Origin: Aphanizomenon flos-aquae FACHB-1287
GTDB taxonomy: Bacteria; Cyanobacteriota; Cyanobacteriia; Cyanobacteriales; Nostocaceae
DNA: 64,000 bases
Assembly (NCBI RefSeq): GCF_014698755.1
Contig: NZ_JACJTO010000022.1
Location: forward strand, 1-64,000
Reading direction: 5' to 3'
Shown here: piece after piece, positions 44,368-54,685 of the stretch
How positions within the stretch are numbered: position 1 is the stretch's first letter
Layout of the letters: each line of letters opens with the position of its first letter
Made by a program: the position numbers and the translations under genes
Notes under the pieces: model-generated
The model's input: the letters and a program-made list of their open reading frames with translations, nothing else
The model's database searches: none
What the model was told of the DNA's origin: nothing

Positions 44368-45707
44368 GATGAAATTCTCATTTGAATTTGATGCAAACGC
44401 GGACCAATAACTGAAATTACAGTCAGTTCCAGATGTTCATAATAGAATATCTCGCCCTTATTCGGGATTTTTTGGCATTGATAAAGCAAAAAACCTCCCA
44501 AGGTCTGATACTCTCTCCTTATAGGCAAATTCAGATGCAGTACCTGATTAACTTCTTCTAAATTAATTTGTGCTTGCACTAAAAATGTTTGTTGGTCCAC
44601 CATTTGAATAAGTAAATCATTGCTACTGTCAAGTTCACCCCCAGAGCCAATAATTTCGGCAATAACATCCTGAATAGTTACCAGTCCCACAGTTCCCCCA
44701 AATTCATTCACAACCATGACCATAGCTGGTTTATCCTTTTGCATCATTGGCAAAAGCTCGCTTAATAGCGTTTGCTCTGGTACAAATTGAGGTAAACGCA
44801 TCCAAGGTTGAATTTCTGTCTCTGAGGTGATTTTTCCTAAAGCCAAGGGTTCTGCTAAATCTTGAAAGCAGACTATACCACAAATATCGTCCAAAGACTC
44901 CCCAATAATAGGATAGCGAGAATGACCAGTAGAAGTAATTTCCTCAAGTAACCTGTGAAAGCTGGCATTTATGGGTAGAGAAGTAATGCTAGTTCGAGGA
45001 ATCATGATATCTTCAGCCGTAATATCCCCAAACTCAAAGACATTATTTAAAAGTTCCCGTTCGGCATTTTCCAGACCTGTAGATTCTCGTTCCGTAGAAA
45101 TAATTAATTGCAGTTCCTCTGGTGTCACTGGAGGTCGCCAACTTTGACCTGTATATTCAATTCCAAATAATCGTAATAACCAGTAAGTTGATTGATTAAG
45201 AACCCAGATAAAGGGACTGAAAAAACGAACTATGGATTTTACCGATGGACCCAACAGCCTAGCTAAATGTTCTGAATACAACATGGCCACTGATTTTGGA
45301 CACAATTCACCTACAACGATTTGTAAGTAAGCAATGGCAAAAAAGGCAATGGGAACTGATAAAGAATGAACTAATAAGTGATTAATTCTCAACGGTAACG
45401 GCCAAGAATTAAGCCATTTTTCCACTAATACAGCAATTGTCCCTTCTCCAATCCAACCGAGCGCCAAACTAGAAAGGGTAATACCTAATTGGGCTGTAGA
45501 TAATAGTCTATCAATACTTCGTTGCAATGTTTCCACCGCGATGGCTCGGATATCACCAGCTTGTACTAACTGTTGAATACGAGTTCGGCGCACTGTCACC
45601 ATTGAGAACTCCGCTGTTACAAAAAAGGCATTGATAGCAATTAACACTAGCACGCTACACAACCGCAGTCCCGTATCCATCCAACTTAAAGGAGAAAAAG
45701 CACTCAC
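44364..45707 (-). CDS. CNNM/CorC (hemolysin-like) membrane protein
   Basis: The 447-residue protein has the DUF21/CNNM membrane domain (about 1-190, four segments, with AEFSMVTVRRTRIQQL), two CBS domains (about 215-340, IMIPRTSITSLPI and VNEFGGTVGLVTIQDVIAEI) and a C-terminal CorC/HlyC domain. Relatives export magnesium or other divalent ions. It meets queC tail to tail with a four-base overlap. Confidence 0.9.
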   Translation of the reverse strand: MSAFSPLSWMDTGLRLCSVLVLIAINAFFVTAEFSMVTVRRTRIQQLVQAGDIRAIAVETLQRSIDRLLSTAQLGITLSSLALGWIGEGTIAVLVEKWLNSWPLPLRINHLLVHSLSVPIAFFAIAYLQIVVGELCPKSVAMLYSEHLARLLGPSVKSIVRFFSPFIWVLNQSTYWLLRLFGIEYTGQSWRPPVTPEELQLIISTERESTGLENAERELLNNVFEFGDITAEDIMIPRTSITSLPINASFHRLLEEITSTGHSRYPIIGESLDDICGIVCFQDLAEPLALGKITSETEIQPWMRLPQFVPEQTLLSELLPMMQKDKPAMVMVVNEFGGTVGLVTIQDVIAEIIGSGGELDSSNDLLIQMVDQQTFLVQAQINLEEVNQVLHLNLPIRREYQTLGGFLLYQCQKIPNKGEIFYYEHLELTVISVIGPRLHQIQMRISS

Positions 45708-45819
45708 TGTCTAAGATACTATATAGATTACCGACAAGGGAAAGAAGATTTTTGATCTTTGGTTTTTTAGGCTGAAGTATAAAAAATACAATTCAAAATC
45801 CAAAATCCAAAATTGAATG

Positions 45820-46527
45820 TTAATTAGCTTTCTCTACAGGAATATCAGACAATTTTAACTTGAGTTTTTGAGCAGGATAATCAGTCAAAGATAAAGATAT
45901 CTGTTTAACATCATCCAGTAAAGCGGTGGGAACACTAATTGTACCCTTAAATTCCCCACTTTTAGCGGGCAGTTCTACGGGTAAACCTTCTGAAATTGCA
46001 TTCAAGGTTCGTCCCTTATCGTCTGTAATATCTAAAAAACTATAGAGAAACCGCACAGAATCACTACTGTTATTTTGCATATTCACTCTTAGCAATAAAT
46101 CACCACCAGAATAGTGAACAGATTTTACAGACATACTTACACCCTCACTTTCAGCAGTAACAGGAAATCCTGGTTGAGAAACTTTTTCAACTATGGGTTC
46201 TTCCTTTGGCTTCGGCTTACTAATTTTAATCTCTTCTGCTGCTGATTTGTTGGATTTATTGTCCTTGCTCTTATCGTTAATTCGTGATTTCACGACTTGA
46301 AGAATATCCTCCTCTTTCAAAAAAGCCAGCGCGGGTTTCCTACTTCCCTCCTGGGTATTATTCCCCTTGTTGCTGTTAAATTTACTCAAAGGCCGACCAT
46401 CTGGCGTAGTCACACCTTTAAGTGCCAGACTACCCAAGGTAAAGCCCAAAAAACCACTCGCAGAACCGACTCCCAACATTAGAGTTAACAAAATTAAGGT
46501 TAGTAGTACAGTAGTATTTATTTTCAT
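45820..46527 (-). CDS. Hypothetical secreted or membrane-anchored protein
   Basis: The 235-residue protein has an N-terminal hydrophobic segment (TTVLLTLILLTLMLGVGSAS) that could be a signal anchor. A Lys/Ser/Asn-rich linker (about 55-120, including DKSKDNKSNKSAAEEIKISK) is followed by a beta-rich domain (about 125-235) with VNMQNNSSDSVRFLYSFLDI, typical of DUF4352-like extracellular modules. No exact family was recognised. It is probably on the periplasmic side. Confidence 0.6.
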   Translation of the reverse strand: MKINTTVLLTLILLTLMLGVGSASGFLGFTLGSLALKGVTTPDGRPLSKFNSNKGNNTQEGSRKPALAFLKEEDILQVVKSRINDKSKDNKSNKSAAEEIKISKPKPKEEPIVEKVSQPGFPVTAESEGVSMSVKSVHYSGGDLLLRVNMQNNSSDSVRFLYSFLDITDDKGRTLNAISEGLPVELPAKSGEFKGTISVPTALLDDVKQISLSLTDYPAQKLKLKLSDIPVEKAN

Positions 46528-46844
46528 CTTAAACGCAGTAATTTAACACTTAGACTGGTCAACTAGGCTCTTTCAACTCCCCACTATTATTAGTGGTGGG
46601 TGGTTGACTAGGGAATAGGAATTCAAATGTTACTATATATGCTACTAGGGATTTTTCAATTTGGCCTTTTCAATCTTAGCAAAGTTCACTACCCTATAAA
46701 CTTGACTGGAAATAAAAATCTGGAAATGTTCTTGATAATTGTTTATAGGTTGCCAAATTATGGTAGAATGGTGTAATGTGGTTAAAGTGAAGTCATAAAT
46801 CAATGGCTAAACTGAAATCATAAGGTTGAAATCCAAGTATATAA
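46528..46844. other. Intergenic region before the CAU tRNA
   Basis: CCACTA-TTAT-TAGTGG forms a small perfect hairpin at 46581-46596. Nothing else is recognised and no strong promoter for the tRNA is visible. Confidence 0.4.
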
Positions 46845-46917
46845 GCGCCTTTGGCCGATTGGGGAGGCAACGAACTCATAATTCGTCTTCAGGCTGGTTC
46901 GATTCCAGCAGGGCGCA
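46845..46917 (+). tRNA. tRNA with CAT anticodon (Met, elongator type likely)
   Basis: The acceptor GCGCCTT pairs with AGGGCGC (one G-T), discriminator A. The anticodon stem ACGAA/TTCGT carries loop CTCATAA, anticodon CAT. The T arm is GCTGGTTCGATTCCAGC. The initiator hallmark of three G-C pairs in the anticodon stem is missing, so it is an elongator Met or a tRNA-Ile with modified C34. The D arm has only three firm pairs. Confidence 0.85.
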
Positions 46918-46985
46918 CTTTCTCAGTTAAAATCTCTATATCAATTTTAGATTGACCTCAAGTTCATAATTTCACATTTAAGATT

Positions 46986-47774
46986 GTGCTAACAAGTTTA
47001 CAAAATTCCTTAGTTAAACAAATTCGCAAGTTACATTCCGCTAAGGAGAGAAATAAGCAACAGCTATTTTTATTAGAAGGCACTCATTTGCTGGAAGAAG
47101 CTTGTGCGGTTAGCTATCCTTTAGAGGCTATATGTTGTACTCCTCAATGGCAAACAACACATCCTCACTTGTGGGCAGTTATTTGTAGTCAGTGCGATCG
47201 CGTTGAAGTTGTTAGTTCAGAAATTTTGGCAGCAATGGCCACAACTGTCAATCCTGATGGTATAGTAGCAATAGCGAAGCGCTGCGGCCAGCAGTTCGCT
47301 CAACAAAATCCTTTTACCGGTTTAGTTCTCGCTTTAGAAACAGTTCAAGATCCTGGTAATCTGGGAACGATGATTCGCACAGCAGCTGCTGCAGGTGCGT
47401 CAGGTCTGTGGTTAAGTGAAGATAGTGTAGATTTAGATAATCCCAAGGTTTTACGCGCTTCTGCTGGGCAATGGTTTCGCTTAAATATGTCCGTAAGTGA
47501 AGATTTAAAAGCCACAGTGCAAACAAGTCAGCAAGCAGGAATGCAGGTAGTAGCCACCTTACCTAATGCTGATTTAACTTATTGGCAGGTAGACTGGCAT
47601 CAACCTAGTATGATATTATTGGGTAATGAGGGGGCAGGATTGTCAACGGATTTGGCTGCTTTAGCTGATATTCAAGTGAAAATTCCTCTTAGTCCTGGGG
47701 TAGAATCCTTAAATGTAGGGATTACTGCTGCTTTAATGTTGTATGAAGCTCAAAGACAGAAAATTTTTGGGTGA
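46986..47774 (+). CDS. TrmH/SpoU-family RNA 2'-O-methyltransferase
   Basis: The 262-residue protein starts at GTG 46986. Residues 1-100 form a substrate-binding N-domain (QLFLLEGTHLLEEACAVSYP) and 110-262 the SPOUT knot domain with LALETVQDPGNLGTMIRTAA, ILLGNEGAGLS and IPLSPGVESLNVGITAALML. It methylates ribose in tRNA or rRNA; the target cannot be told. The stop is just before the upstream frame of the nuclease gene. Confidence 0.92.
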   Translation: MLTSLQNSLVKQIRKLHSAKERNKQQLFLLEGTHLLEEACAVSYPLEAICCTPQWQTTHPHLWAVICSQCDRVEVVSSEILAAMATTVNPDGIVAIAKRCGQQFAQQNPFTGLVLALETVQDPGNLGTMIRTAAAAGASGLWLSEDSVDLDNPKVLRASAGQWFRLNMSVSEDLKATVQTSQQAGMQVVATLPNADLTYWQVDWHQPSMILLGNEGAGLSTDLAALADIQVKIPLSPGVESLNVGITAALMLYEAQRQKIFG

Positions 47775-47818
47775 TTATGTGGTCTTTAGACCGGGCTAAA
47801 TTGCCAAATTGGTGGAAT

Positions 47819-48376
47819 ATGAATAAATTTGTGAAACAAGGGTTAATTTGGCTAAATGCAGCCACGATTGCCGTTAGTTTGATGGCTTGCAATGGTTTGT
47901 TTTCTCCTCCTGGTGATCTAGTTGAACGGGTAAGTGATGGTGATACATTAGTATTAAAAAATGCTGATGGTAAAAAGTCCACGGTGCGGTTTGCTTGTAT
48001 TGATGCACCAGAAATACCCCATTCTCGGTCAGAAAAGCAGAGTAAAATTAATCGGGATGTCAATCAGTTTGCTTGGGGTATGAAAGCAAAAACACGGATA
48101 GAGGAACTGATTAAACGAACAGATAATCGTGTTAATTTAAATGTTACAGATAGCGATCGCTATGGTAGAAAAATTGCTGAAGTCCGTTTAAAAGATGGTA
48201 CATTTTTACAGCAAGTGTTGTTAGAGGATGGGTTAGCTAAAGTCTATCGTTCCTATTTAAATAAATGCCCTAGTAAGGACATTGTACAACAAGCCGAAGC
48301 GAAGGCGCAACAGCAAAAATTGGGTATTTGGAGTGATCGGAAATTTATTGATCCTTGGGATTATAGAAAAAAATAA
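47819..48376 (+). CDS. Lipoprotein thermonuclease-family protein
   Basis: The ATG at 47819 is preferred over an upstream GTG because it starts a proper signal peptide: KQGLIWLNAATIAVSLMACN with lipobox LMAC; TGGTGG precedes it. The mature part is a staphylococcal-nuclease-like domain: VSDGDTLVL, RFACIDAPEIPHSR, YGRKIAEVRL and EDGLAKVYRSYL. Catalytic Asp/Arg positions are present. It would digest nucleic acid at the cell surface or in the periplasm. The downstream gap holds heptamer repeats. Confidence 0.85.
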   Translation: MNKFVKQGLIWLNAATIAVSLMACNGLFSPPGDLVERVSDGDTLVLKNADGKKSTVRFACIDAPEIPHSRSEKQSKINRDVNQFAWGMKAKTRIEELIKRTDNRVNLNVTDSDRYGRKIAEVRLKDGTFLQQVLLEDGLAKVYRSYLNKCPSKDIVQQAEAKAQQQKLGIWSDRKFIDPWDYRKK

Positions 48377-48413
48377 GTAAAGGTATATTACAAATAGCCT
48401 TCATAATTCTTAA

Positions 48414-48476
48414 CTAACCACTGACCACTAACCACCGACCACTGACCACTGACCACTGACCACTAACCACCGACAA
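48414..48476. repeat. Heptanucleotide tandem repeat (STRR) running into the ftsH stop
   Basis: Nine units of 7 bases (CTAACCA, CTGACCA, CTAACCA, CCGACCA, CTGACCA three times, CTAACCA, CCGACAA). The last two units lie inside the ftsH gene and supply its final residues and stop codon. Confidence 0.9.
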
Positions 48477-50379
48477 CTACTGAATCATTGATTACTTTCG
48501 GTATTGTAATTGCAGTATTATCAGCCACAATTGTACGAAAAACATCACCTTCAATAGTCTCTTGTTCTATCAACAAATCAACTACCCTTTCCAAAATTAA
48601 ACGGTTTTCTTGCAAGATTTCCTTAGCCTGAATATAGCACTTACCAACAATTTCTCTAACAGCGATATCAATTTTAGCGGCAATGTCTTCAGAATATTCT
48701 GATTTATTCATCCAGTCACGTCCTAAAAATACATCATTATTTTGATTTTCCAGAGAAACTAGACCCAAATCAGACATTCCAAACTTTGTTACCATTTGTC
48801 TTGCCATATTGGTAACTTGTTGTAAATCATTTCCAGCGCCCGTGGTAACTTCTGCTTTCCCAAATACGATTTCCTCAGCCGCTCGACCGCCTAAAGTTGC
48901 GGCAATGCGGGCTAAAATTTGGGAACGGGAAATTAAACCCTGTTCTTCATTGGGAGTAAACCAAGTTAAACCTAGTGCTTGTCCGCGGGGAATGAGAGTA
49001 ACTTTTTGTACAGGATCATGACCTTTAACTAAAGTCCCTACCAAAGCGTGTCCAACTTCATGATAAGCAATCAGACGTTTATTTTTGCTATCTACTAAAG
49101 CAGTTCCTTCCATACCCGCAACTACCCTATCTATAGCATTATCAATTTCTAAATCGGTAATAGCTTCTTTGCGTCTTCTAGCGGTGAGAATGGCGGCTTC
49201 ATTGAGTAAATTGGCCAAATCTGCACCGGTAAAACCAGGAGTGCGACGAGCGATCGCTTCTAAAGATACACTAGGATCAATTTTCTTATTCTGAGCGTGG
49301 ACTGCGAGAATTTCCTGTCTTCCCTTCAAATCAGGGACATCCACAATCACCTGTCTATCAAAGCGTCCTGGACGCAATAGAGCCGAATCGAGGACATCTG
49401 GACGGTTAGTAGCCGCAATAATAATAATCCCCGTATTCCCTTCAAAACCATCCATTTCCGTTAATAGCTGATTGAGGGTTTGTTCCCGCTCATCATTTCC
49501 TCCACCAATACCCGCACCTCGTTGTCTACCTACCGCGTCAATTTCATCAATAAATATCAAACAAGGGGCATTATCTTTTGCTTTTTTGAATAAATCCCGC
49601 ACTCGGGAAGCGCCGACACCGACGAACATTTCCACAAATTCCGAACCAGACATACTGAAAAACGGTACACTGGCTTCTCCAGCAATGGCTTTTGCGAGTA
49701 GAGTTTTACCTGTTCCGGGCGGTCCAACCAACAGTACACCCTTAGGAATTTTTGCCCCTACCGCCGTAAATTTTTCTGGCTGTTTTAAGAAGGTGACAAC
49801 TTCTTCTAGTTCTTCTTTTGCTTCTGTGACTCCTGCCACATCAGCAAATTTTACCCCGGTTTTCGCTTCCATTTGAAAGCGGGCGCGAGACTTACCAAAA
49901 CTCATGGCTTGGTTAGAAGCATTTGCAGAACGACGGAGGAATAATAATATCAGAGCTACCAGGGGTAAAATCCACATTAAATTGATTAATAACCCCACAG
50001 CGGCTCTATTACCAGCAGAGGAAACTTCACCAAAATCAACGTTTTTTTCCTTGAGTTTATTAATTAACTCAGTATTTTGTTCTAGAAGGCGCACCTGTAA
50101 AGGTAGAGTATTCGGCTTTTGTCCAACTAAATAAACTCTAGCTATTTGTTCAGCTTGATCCAACTCTACTTTTTTAATTTCTCCTTTGTCAGCCTTCTCA
50201 ATTAATTTCCCATAGGTTAAAGAATTTCGCTCGGTTTTTTGTTGCGCTAAAACGGGACTACCACCAACCAGCCCCGGTAACATCATCAATCCGGCAGCTA
50301 TGACTCCGGTTAAAATATGATGGTGAGATGAACCGGATAAACGCTGTTTCATTGAAGCCTTTGTCTGCAAATTTTTCAT
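48463..50379 (-). CDS. ftsH: ATP-dependent zinc metalloprotease FtsH
   Basis: The 638-residue protease has membrane segments at about 22-42 and 127-147, Walker A GPPGTGKT (219-226), Walker [13 protein letters not shown], second region of homology [20 protein letters not shown] and the zinc motif HEVGH (440-444). It removes damaged membrane proteins; cyanobacterial forms handle D1 in photosystem II repair. Which of the several FtsH paralogues it is cannot be told. The last five residues, VVVGG, are encoded by the heptamer repeat. Confidence 0.96.
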   Translation of the reverse strand: MKNLQTKASMKQRLSGSSHHHILTGVIAAGLMMLPGLVGGSPVLAQQKTERNSLTYGKLIEKADKGEIKKVELDQAEQIARVYLVGQKPNTLPLQVRLLEQNTELINKLKEKNVDFGEVSSAGNRAAVGLLINLMWILPLVALILLFLRRSANASNQAMSFGKSRARFQMEAKTGVKFADVAGVTEAKEELEEVVTFLKQPEKFTAVGAKIPKGVLLVGPPGTGKTLLAKAIAGEASVPFFSMSGSEFVEMFVGVGASRVRDLFKKAKDNAPCLIFIDEIDAVGRQRGAGIGGGNDEREQTLNQLLTEMDGFEGNTGIIIIAATNRPDVLDSALLRPGRFDRQVIVDVPDLKGRQEILAVHAQNKKIDPSVSLEAIARRTPGFTGADLANLLNEAAILTARRRKEAITDLEIDNAIDRVVAGMEGTALVDSKNKRLIAYHEVGHALVGTLVKGHDPVQKVTLIPRGQALGLTWFTPNEEQGLISRSQILARIAATLGGRAAEEIVFGKAEVTTGAGNDLQQVTNMARQMVTKFGMSDLGLVSLENQNNDVFLGRDWMNKSEYSEDIAAKIDIAVREIVGKCYIQAKEILQENRLILERVVDLLIEQETIEGDVFRTIVADNTAITIPKVINDSVVVGG

Positions 50380-50593
50380 AATAGTTATGCTTTATGGATG
50401 TTTTTCTGAAGAAATTGTCAAATCTAGAAGTTATAGTTTTCTGCTAATAGTTTAACTGCCAGACTCGATTATTAACAGGTGACAGGGGACAAAGTGACAG
50501 TCTTTAAGATAACTGATTGTGATGGGAAATTTTGGGGCGATATTGCCCAACTCCGTGTAAAATTAAGATTCCAGTCTGTATTTTCTCAATATT

Positions 50594-51682
50594 ATGGGCA
50601 GCACTTTTGGTCATCTTTTTCGGATCACTACTTTTGGCGAATCTCACGGCGGCGGTGTGGGTGTTATCATTGATGGATGTCCCCCACGATTGGAAATTTC
50701 TGCCCAGGAAATTCAATTTGAGTTAGATAGAAGACGGCCAGGACAAAGTAAAATTACCACCCCTCGCAAAGAAGCAGACACCTGTGAGATATTATCTGGG
50801 GTGTTTGAGGGGAAAACTTTGGGAACACCAATTGCGATTTTGGTCAGAAATAACAATATTCGTCCCGAAGATTATGATGAGATGGCCCGAAAATATCGCC
50901 CTTCTCATGCTGATGCTACCTATGATGCTAAATATGGCTTGAGAAATTGGCAAGGTGGTGGTAGATCCTCGGCCCGTGAGACTATAGGCAGAGTAGCCGC
51001 AGGAGCGATCGCTAAAAAGATTTTGCATCAAGTTGCAGGTGTAGAAGTCATTGCTTATGTTAAACGAATTAAGGATCTAGAAGCTGTTGTTGATTCTGAT
51101 ACTGTCACTGTAGCAGATGTGGAAGCCAATATTGTCCGCTGTCCAGATGATGAAATTGCCCACACTATGATTTCACTAATTGAACAAACCGGTCGAGATG
51201 GTAATTCTATCGGTGGTGTGGTTGAATGTGTGGTGCGGAATGTTCCCAAGGGTTTAGGTGAACCTGTTTTTGATAAATTAGAAGCAGATTTAGCCAAGGC
51301 AGTTATGTCATTACCCGCAAGCAAAGGTTTTGAAATCGGTTCTGGTTTTGACGGAACTTTGTTAACAGGTTTTGAACATAATGACGAATTTTATATTGAT
51401 GAAAATGGAGACATTAGAACGGTAACTAATCGTTCTGGGGGAATTCAAGGAGGAATTTCTAACGGTGAAAATATTATTATTCGAGTGGCATTTAAACCAA
51501 CTGCAACAATTAGAAAAGAACAAAAAACTGTAACTAAGGAAGGTGAAGAAACGGTTTTAGCTGGGAAGGGAAGACATGATCCTTGTGTTTTACCCCGCGC
51601 TGTGCCTATGGTTGATGCTATGGTGGCTTTGGTTTTATGCGATCATTTATTAAGGCATTATGGCCAGTGTCAAGTTTTGTAA
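50594..51682 (+). CDS. aroC: Chorismate synthase
   Basis: The 362-residue protein starts [20 protein letters not shown] (signature GESHG), has [20 protein letters not shown] and [20 protein letters not shown], and ends with [20 protein letters not shown]. It makes chorismate from EPSP with reduced FMN as cofactor. Full length. Heptamer repeats follow the stop. Confidence 0.97.
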   Translation: MGSTFGHLFRITTFGESHGGGVGVIIDGCPPRLEISAQEIQFELDRRRPGQSKITTPRKEADTCEILSGVFEGKTLGTPIAILVRNNNIRPEDYDEMARKYRPSHADATYDAKYGLRNWQGGGRSSARETIGRVAAGAIAKKILHQVAGVEVIAYVKRIKDLEAVVDSDTVTVADVEANIVRCPDDEIAHTMISLIEQTGRDGNSIGGVVECVVRNVPKGLGEPVFDKLEADLAKAVMSLPASKGFEIGSGFDGTLLTGFEHNDEFYIDENGDIRTVTNRSGGIQGGISNGENIIIRVAFKPTATIRKEQKTVTKEGEETVLAGKGRHDPCVLPRAVPMVDAMVALVLCDHLLRHYGQCQVL

Positions 51683-51711
51683 TTACTTTTGATTTGGTAA
51701 CTGACAAAAAC

Positions 51712-51755
51712 GAACAACTGACAACTGACCACGAACAACTGACAACTGACAACTG
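51712..51755. repeat. Heptanucleotide tandem repeat (STRR)
   Basis: About six units of the family seen at 2042 and 48414, mainly CAACTGA with GAACAACTGACAACTGACCA. It lies between aroC and the GrpE-like gene. Confidence 0.8.
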
Positions 51756-51775
51756 CTATTTTTAAGAGATTTCCA

Positions 51776-52264
51776 GTGTTTGATTTATCGCCTAACTATC
51801 TAATTAGCTCAGAATTACGAGAATTACTCGTACAAAAACTCGGCGTTCTCCAAAAAGATAATGTGATCTTACAACAATCTTTAAGAGAACAGCACAACCA
51901 AACCACAGCCCAAACAAAAGATTTATTCTTAGACCTTTTAGAAGTTGCTGATGCCTTAGAAGCTTTATTGGACTATTTAGAAAATAATCCTAATCCCAGT
52001 CCAGAATTTATAGAACGTCTACCCAAATCTATCGGTGCAGTTAATCGCAAGTTTCTTAGTATATTAGGAAAGCGCCAACTTTTACCTATAGAATTACGCG
52101 AAGGTACAGAACCAGATTTTAACCTGTGCCGCGTCATTGATCGAGAGGAAAGAATAGATCTCCCAGATCAAACAATTACTAAAATTGTCCGTCGTGGATT
52201 TCATTGGGGTGAAAAAGTCCTCCGGCCCACAGAAGTTATTACCGCTAAATCAGATCATGGGTAA
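51776..52264 (+). CDS. GrpE-like nucleotide exchange factor
   Basis: The 162-residue protein starts at GTG 51776. It has a long N-terminal helix (VQKLGVLQKDNVILQQSLRE) and a compact beta-rich C-domain (FHWGEKVLRPTEVITAKSDH) in the position of the GrpE head. GrpE helps DnaK exchange ADP. It is shorter and more diverged than the main GrpE, and no dnaK or dnaJ is near, so it may serve another Hsp70 or be a specialised copy. Confidence 0.65.
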   Translation: MFDLSPNYLISSELRELLVQKLGVLQKDNVILQQSLREQHNQTTAQTKDLFLDLLEVADALEALLDYLENNPNPSPEFIERLPKSIGAVNRKFLSILGKRQLLPIELREGTEPDFNLCRVIDREERIDLPDQTITKIVRRGFHWGEKVLRPTEVITAKSDHG

Positions 52265-52284
52265 TTGGTAATTGGTAATTGGTA
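52260..52284. repeat. Short GGTAATT heptamer repeat
   Basis: Three and a half copies of the heptamer GGTAATT begin in the last codons of the GrpE-like gene and run into the gap before lepB. Confidence 0.7.
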
Positions 52285-52334
52285 AATATAATCTCCCCTG
52301 CCCTCTATCCCCCTTACACTGTTAACTATTAACT

Positions 52335-52913
52335 ATGACCCCTGACACAAGTGATACGAAAGAAACTCCTCCACAAACAAAAACATGGAGTAGTTGGCAA
52401 GAAAATGTAGTTTTAATAACTATTGCCCTGTGTTTAGCTCTCTTAATTCGAACATTTATTGCTGAACCGCGTTTAATTCCATCCGCATCAATGTATCCTA
52501 CCTTACATACAGGCGATCGCTTAGTTATAGAAAAAGTATCCTACCGTTTTCACCCTCCTAAAATCGGCGATATCATCGTTTTTAGCTCACCACCAGAATT
52601 ACAACGCCGGGGATATCCTCAAAACCAAGCCTTTATTAAACGGGTAATTGGTGAACCAGGATCAGTAATTAGCATTGCTCAAGGTAAAGTTTACCGCAAC
52701 GGTAAAGCCTTAACAGAAGACTACATTGCTGAACCAACAAATGACCCATTTCCAGAAATAAAAGTCCCAGAAGGCGCATTTTTTGTCATGGGAGACAATC
52801 GCAATGATAGTAATGACTCTCGCTACTGGGGTTTTGTCCCTCGTCAAAAGGTCATTGGTCGCGCCACGTTTCGTTTTTGGCCTCTTAACCGCATTGGCTT
52901 AATTGATAAATAA
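52335..52913 (+). CDS. lepB: Signal peptidase I
   Basis: The 192-residue protease has one N-terminal membrane segment (VVLITIALCLALLIRTFI, about 25-42), catalytic S52 in IPSASMYPTL, catalytic K102 in AFIKRVIGEPG and the later box MGDNRNDSNDSRYWGFV. It cuts signal peptides of exported and thylakoid proteins. Single span and short length are normal for cyanobacterial LepB. Confidence 0.95.
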   Translation: MTPDTSDTKETPPQTKTWSSWQENVVLITIALCLALLIRTFIAEPRLIPSASMYPTLHTGDRLVIEKVSYRFHPPKIGDIIVFSSPPELQRRGYPQNQAFIKRVIGEPGSVISIAQGKVYRNGKALTEDYIAEPTNDPFPEIKVPEGAFFVMGDNRNDSNDSRYWGFVPRQKVIGRATFRFWPLNRIGLIDK

Positions 52914-52935
52914 ACCGGGTGCAGGTTTTACATCT

Positions 52936-53475
52936 TTAGGAAAAGCGCAAATAATACATTAACTGAGTGATTGTATCCCCAGGTAATTCTAGCCGTCTTT
53001 GGAAATCTACTAAACTTAGGTAAGGACCAGCAGCCAGACGGTTTTCTACAACTGTCTGCGCTAGGGATAAATCTATAAAGGGAATTTGCGACAAACTCTC
53101 CACCGAAGCCGTATTTGGGTTAATTTGCTGGGGTTTATCTAGGGAATTGTGATCATAATAATTAAATTTTATCAGTAGTTTTATAGCTTCTAATCGCTGC
53201 ACTGGCAAACCCAAAGCCGTGGCTACATCTTCAATACAATAAAATAATACACCAGCGCGGGAAAGCTCCACCAATAATCGCCCTTGATGAATTGATAATC
53301 CGGGTAAACGCAGCCAATCATCCACAGTTGCTTGATTAGCATCAATACCAATACCCAATTCAGCCGCCAATCGCACTTCTTCCCCCGATTGTAAGCGATA
53401 ATAGGGATCATTAAGTAGTTTGGCACGGAGTTTTTGCAATTTCAGATTTAAAGGTAGCCATTTATTCATACTCAC
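52936..53475 (-). CDS. Helix-hairpin-helix protein (ComEA-like)
   Basis: The 179-residue protein has several helix-hairpin-helix units: WLRLPGLSIHQGRLLVELSR, VATALGLPV and INPNTASVESLSQIPFIDLS then LAQTVVENRLAAGPYLSLVD. The PNTAS motif is typical of ComEA, which binds incoming DNA. No signal peptide or membrane anchor is seen, so it is probably cytoplasmic and may bind DNA in another setting. It stands alone. Confidence 0.75.
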   Translation of the reverse strand: MSMNKWLPLNLKLQKLRAKLLNDPYYRLQSGEEVRLAAELGIGIDANQATVDDWLRLPGLSIHQGRLLVELSRAGVLFYCIEDVATALGLPVQRLEAIKLLIKFNYYDHNSLDKPQQINPNTASVESLSQIPFIDLSLAQTVVENRLAAGPYLSLVDFQRRLELPGDTITQLMYYLRFS

Positions 53476-53587
53476 TAAATATTAATCCATAGTCTTCTAA
53501 ATTGTTAAATTTCGGTTATCTTATTGACTTTTTCGAGGGTTTTATGGAAAAATGAAACTAAGTGCAAATATCGCCTATTAATTACCT

Positions 53588-54670
53588 ATGAATTTTAGAA
53601 AATTATCTGCAATTCTATCTAGTATTGTAGCTCTGGATTTAATATTTTTTCTGAGTGGTTGTAGTGATGAACCACAAAATACACAGAATTCCCAAAGTAA
53701 GACCCCAGAACAGGTTACTCGCATTCTCTGGGACCGCATTAAAAGCCGTGGCCAGCTTGTTTGTGGGACTAATGGTGAATTACCAGGATTTAGTTTTGTA
53801 GAGACTAACGGTAAATATAGAGGTATTGATGTTGATATTTGTCGGGCTATAGCAGCAGCAGTATTTGATAATCCTGATGCTGTAGAATACCGGAATGTCA
53901 ATGCTAAAGAACGATTTACAGCTTTACAAACTGGAGAAGTAGATATTCTCAGTCGGAATACTAGCTGGACTTTTAGCCGCGCAACTTCTCAGGGTTTAGA
54001 TTTTGCACCTGTGGTATTTTACGATGGTCAGGCTGTGATGGTTCGCAAAAATAGCAATATTAAATCTGTCCAAGACCTGAAAAACAAAGCCATTTGTGTA
54101 CAAACAGGGACAACAACTGAACAGAATTTAGCAGACCAAATGCGAAAACGGGGTATTACTTATAAATCTGTTGTTTTTGAGGACGTAAATGTTACCTTTG
54201 CTACTTATGCAGAAGGACGTTGTGATGCTGTAACCACAGACCGTTCTGGTTTAGTTTCTCGACGCACAACCCTACCAAAACCAGAAGATAATGTGATTTT
54301 AGATGATGTTCTTTCTTCTGAACCCCTTGCGCCGGCAGTTGCGAAGGGGGATACTAAGTGGAGTGATATAGTCAAGTGGACTGTTTATGCTTTGATAAAA
54401 GGGGAAGAATTGGGAATTAATTCTCAAAATTTAGCAGAGTTTGCAAATAGTAAAGATCCCGATATTAAGCGTTTTCTAGGAACAGAAGGAAACTTAGGAG
54501 AAGGAATTGGTTTAACAAATGATTTCGCAGCCAGAATTATTAAACACGTTGGTAATTATGGCGAAATTTATGAACGTAATTTGGGAACAAAGACAAAATT
54601 AAATCTTCCTCGTGGTCAAAATCAACTGGGGATAAAAGGAGGATTGCTCTATTCTCCACCTTTCCGGTAA
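53588..54670 (+). CDS. natF: Amino-acid ABC transporter, substrate-binding lipoprotein NatF
   Basis: The 360-residue protein has a lipoprotein signal (LDLIFFLSGCSDE, lipobox LSGC at about 19-22). The SBP_bac_3 domain follows, with LVCGTNGELPGFSF, YRGIDVDICRAIAAAVF and AICVQTGTTTEQNLADQM. The order binding protein, two permeases, ATPase matches Anabaena NatFGH-BgtA, which takes up acidic and neutral amino acids. It heads the operon. Confidence 0.85.
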   Translation: MNFRKLSAILSSIVALDLIFFLSGCSDEPQNTQNSQSKTPEQVTRILWDRIKSRGQLVCGTNGELPGFSFVETNGKYRGIDVDICRAIAAAVFDNPDAVEYRNVNAKERFTALQTGEVDILSRNTSWTFSRATSQGLDFAPVVFYDGQAVMVRKNSNIKSVQDLKNKAICVQTGTTTEQNLADQMRKRGITYKSVVFEDVNVTFATYAEGRCDAVTTDRSGLVSRRTTLPKPEDNVILDDVLSSEPLAPAVAKGDTKWSDIVKWTVYALIKGEELGINSQNLAEFANSKDPDIKRFLGTEGNLGEGIGLTNDFAARIIKHVGNYGEIYERNLGTKTKLNLPRGQNQLGIKGGLLYSPPFR

Positions 54671-54685
54671 TACTAATTTAAGATA

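Noticed and set aside
48414-48476. CRISPR array
   Set aside because: The period is seven bases with no spacers. No cas genes are in the window.
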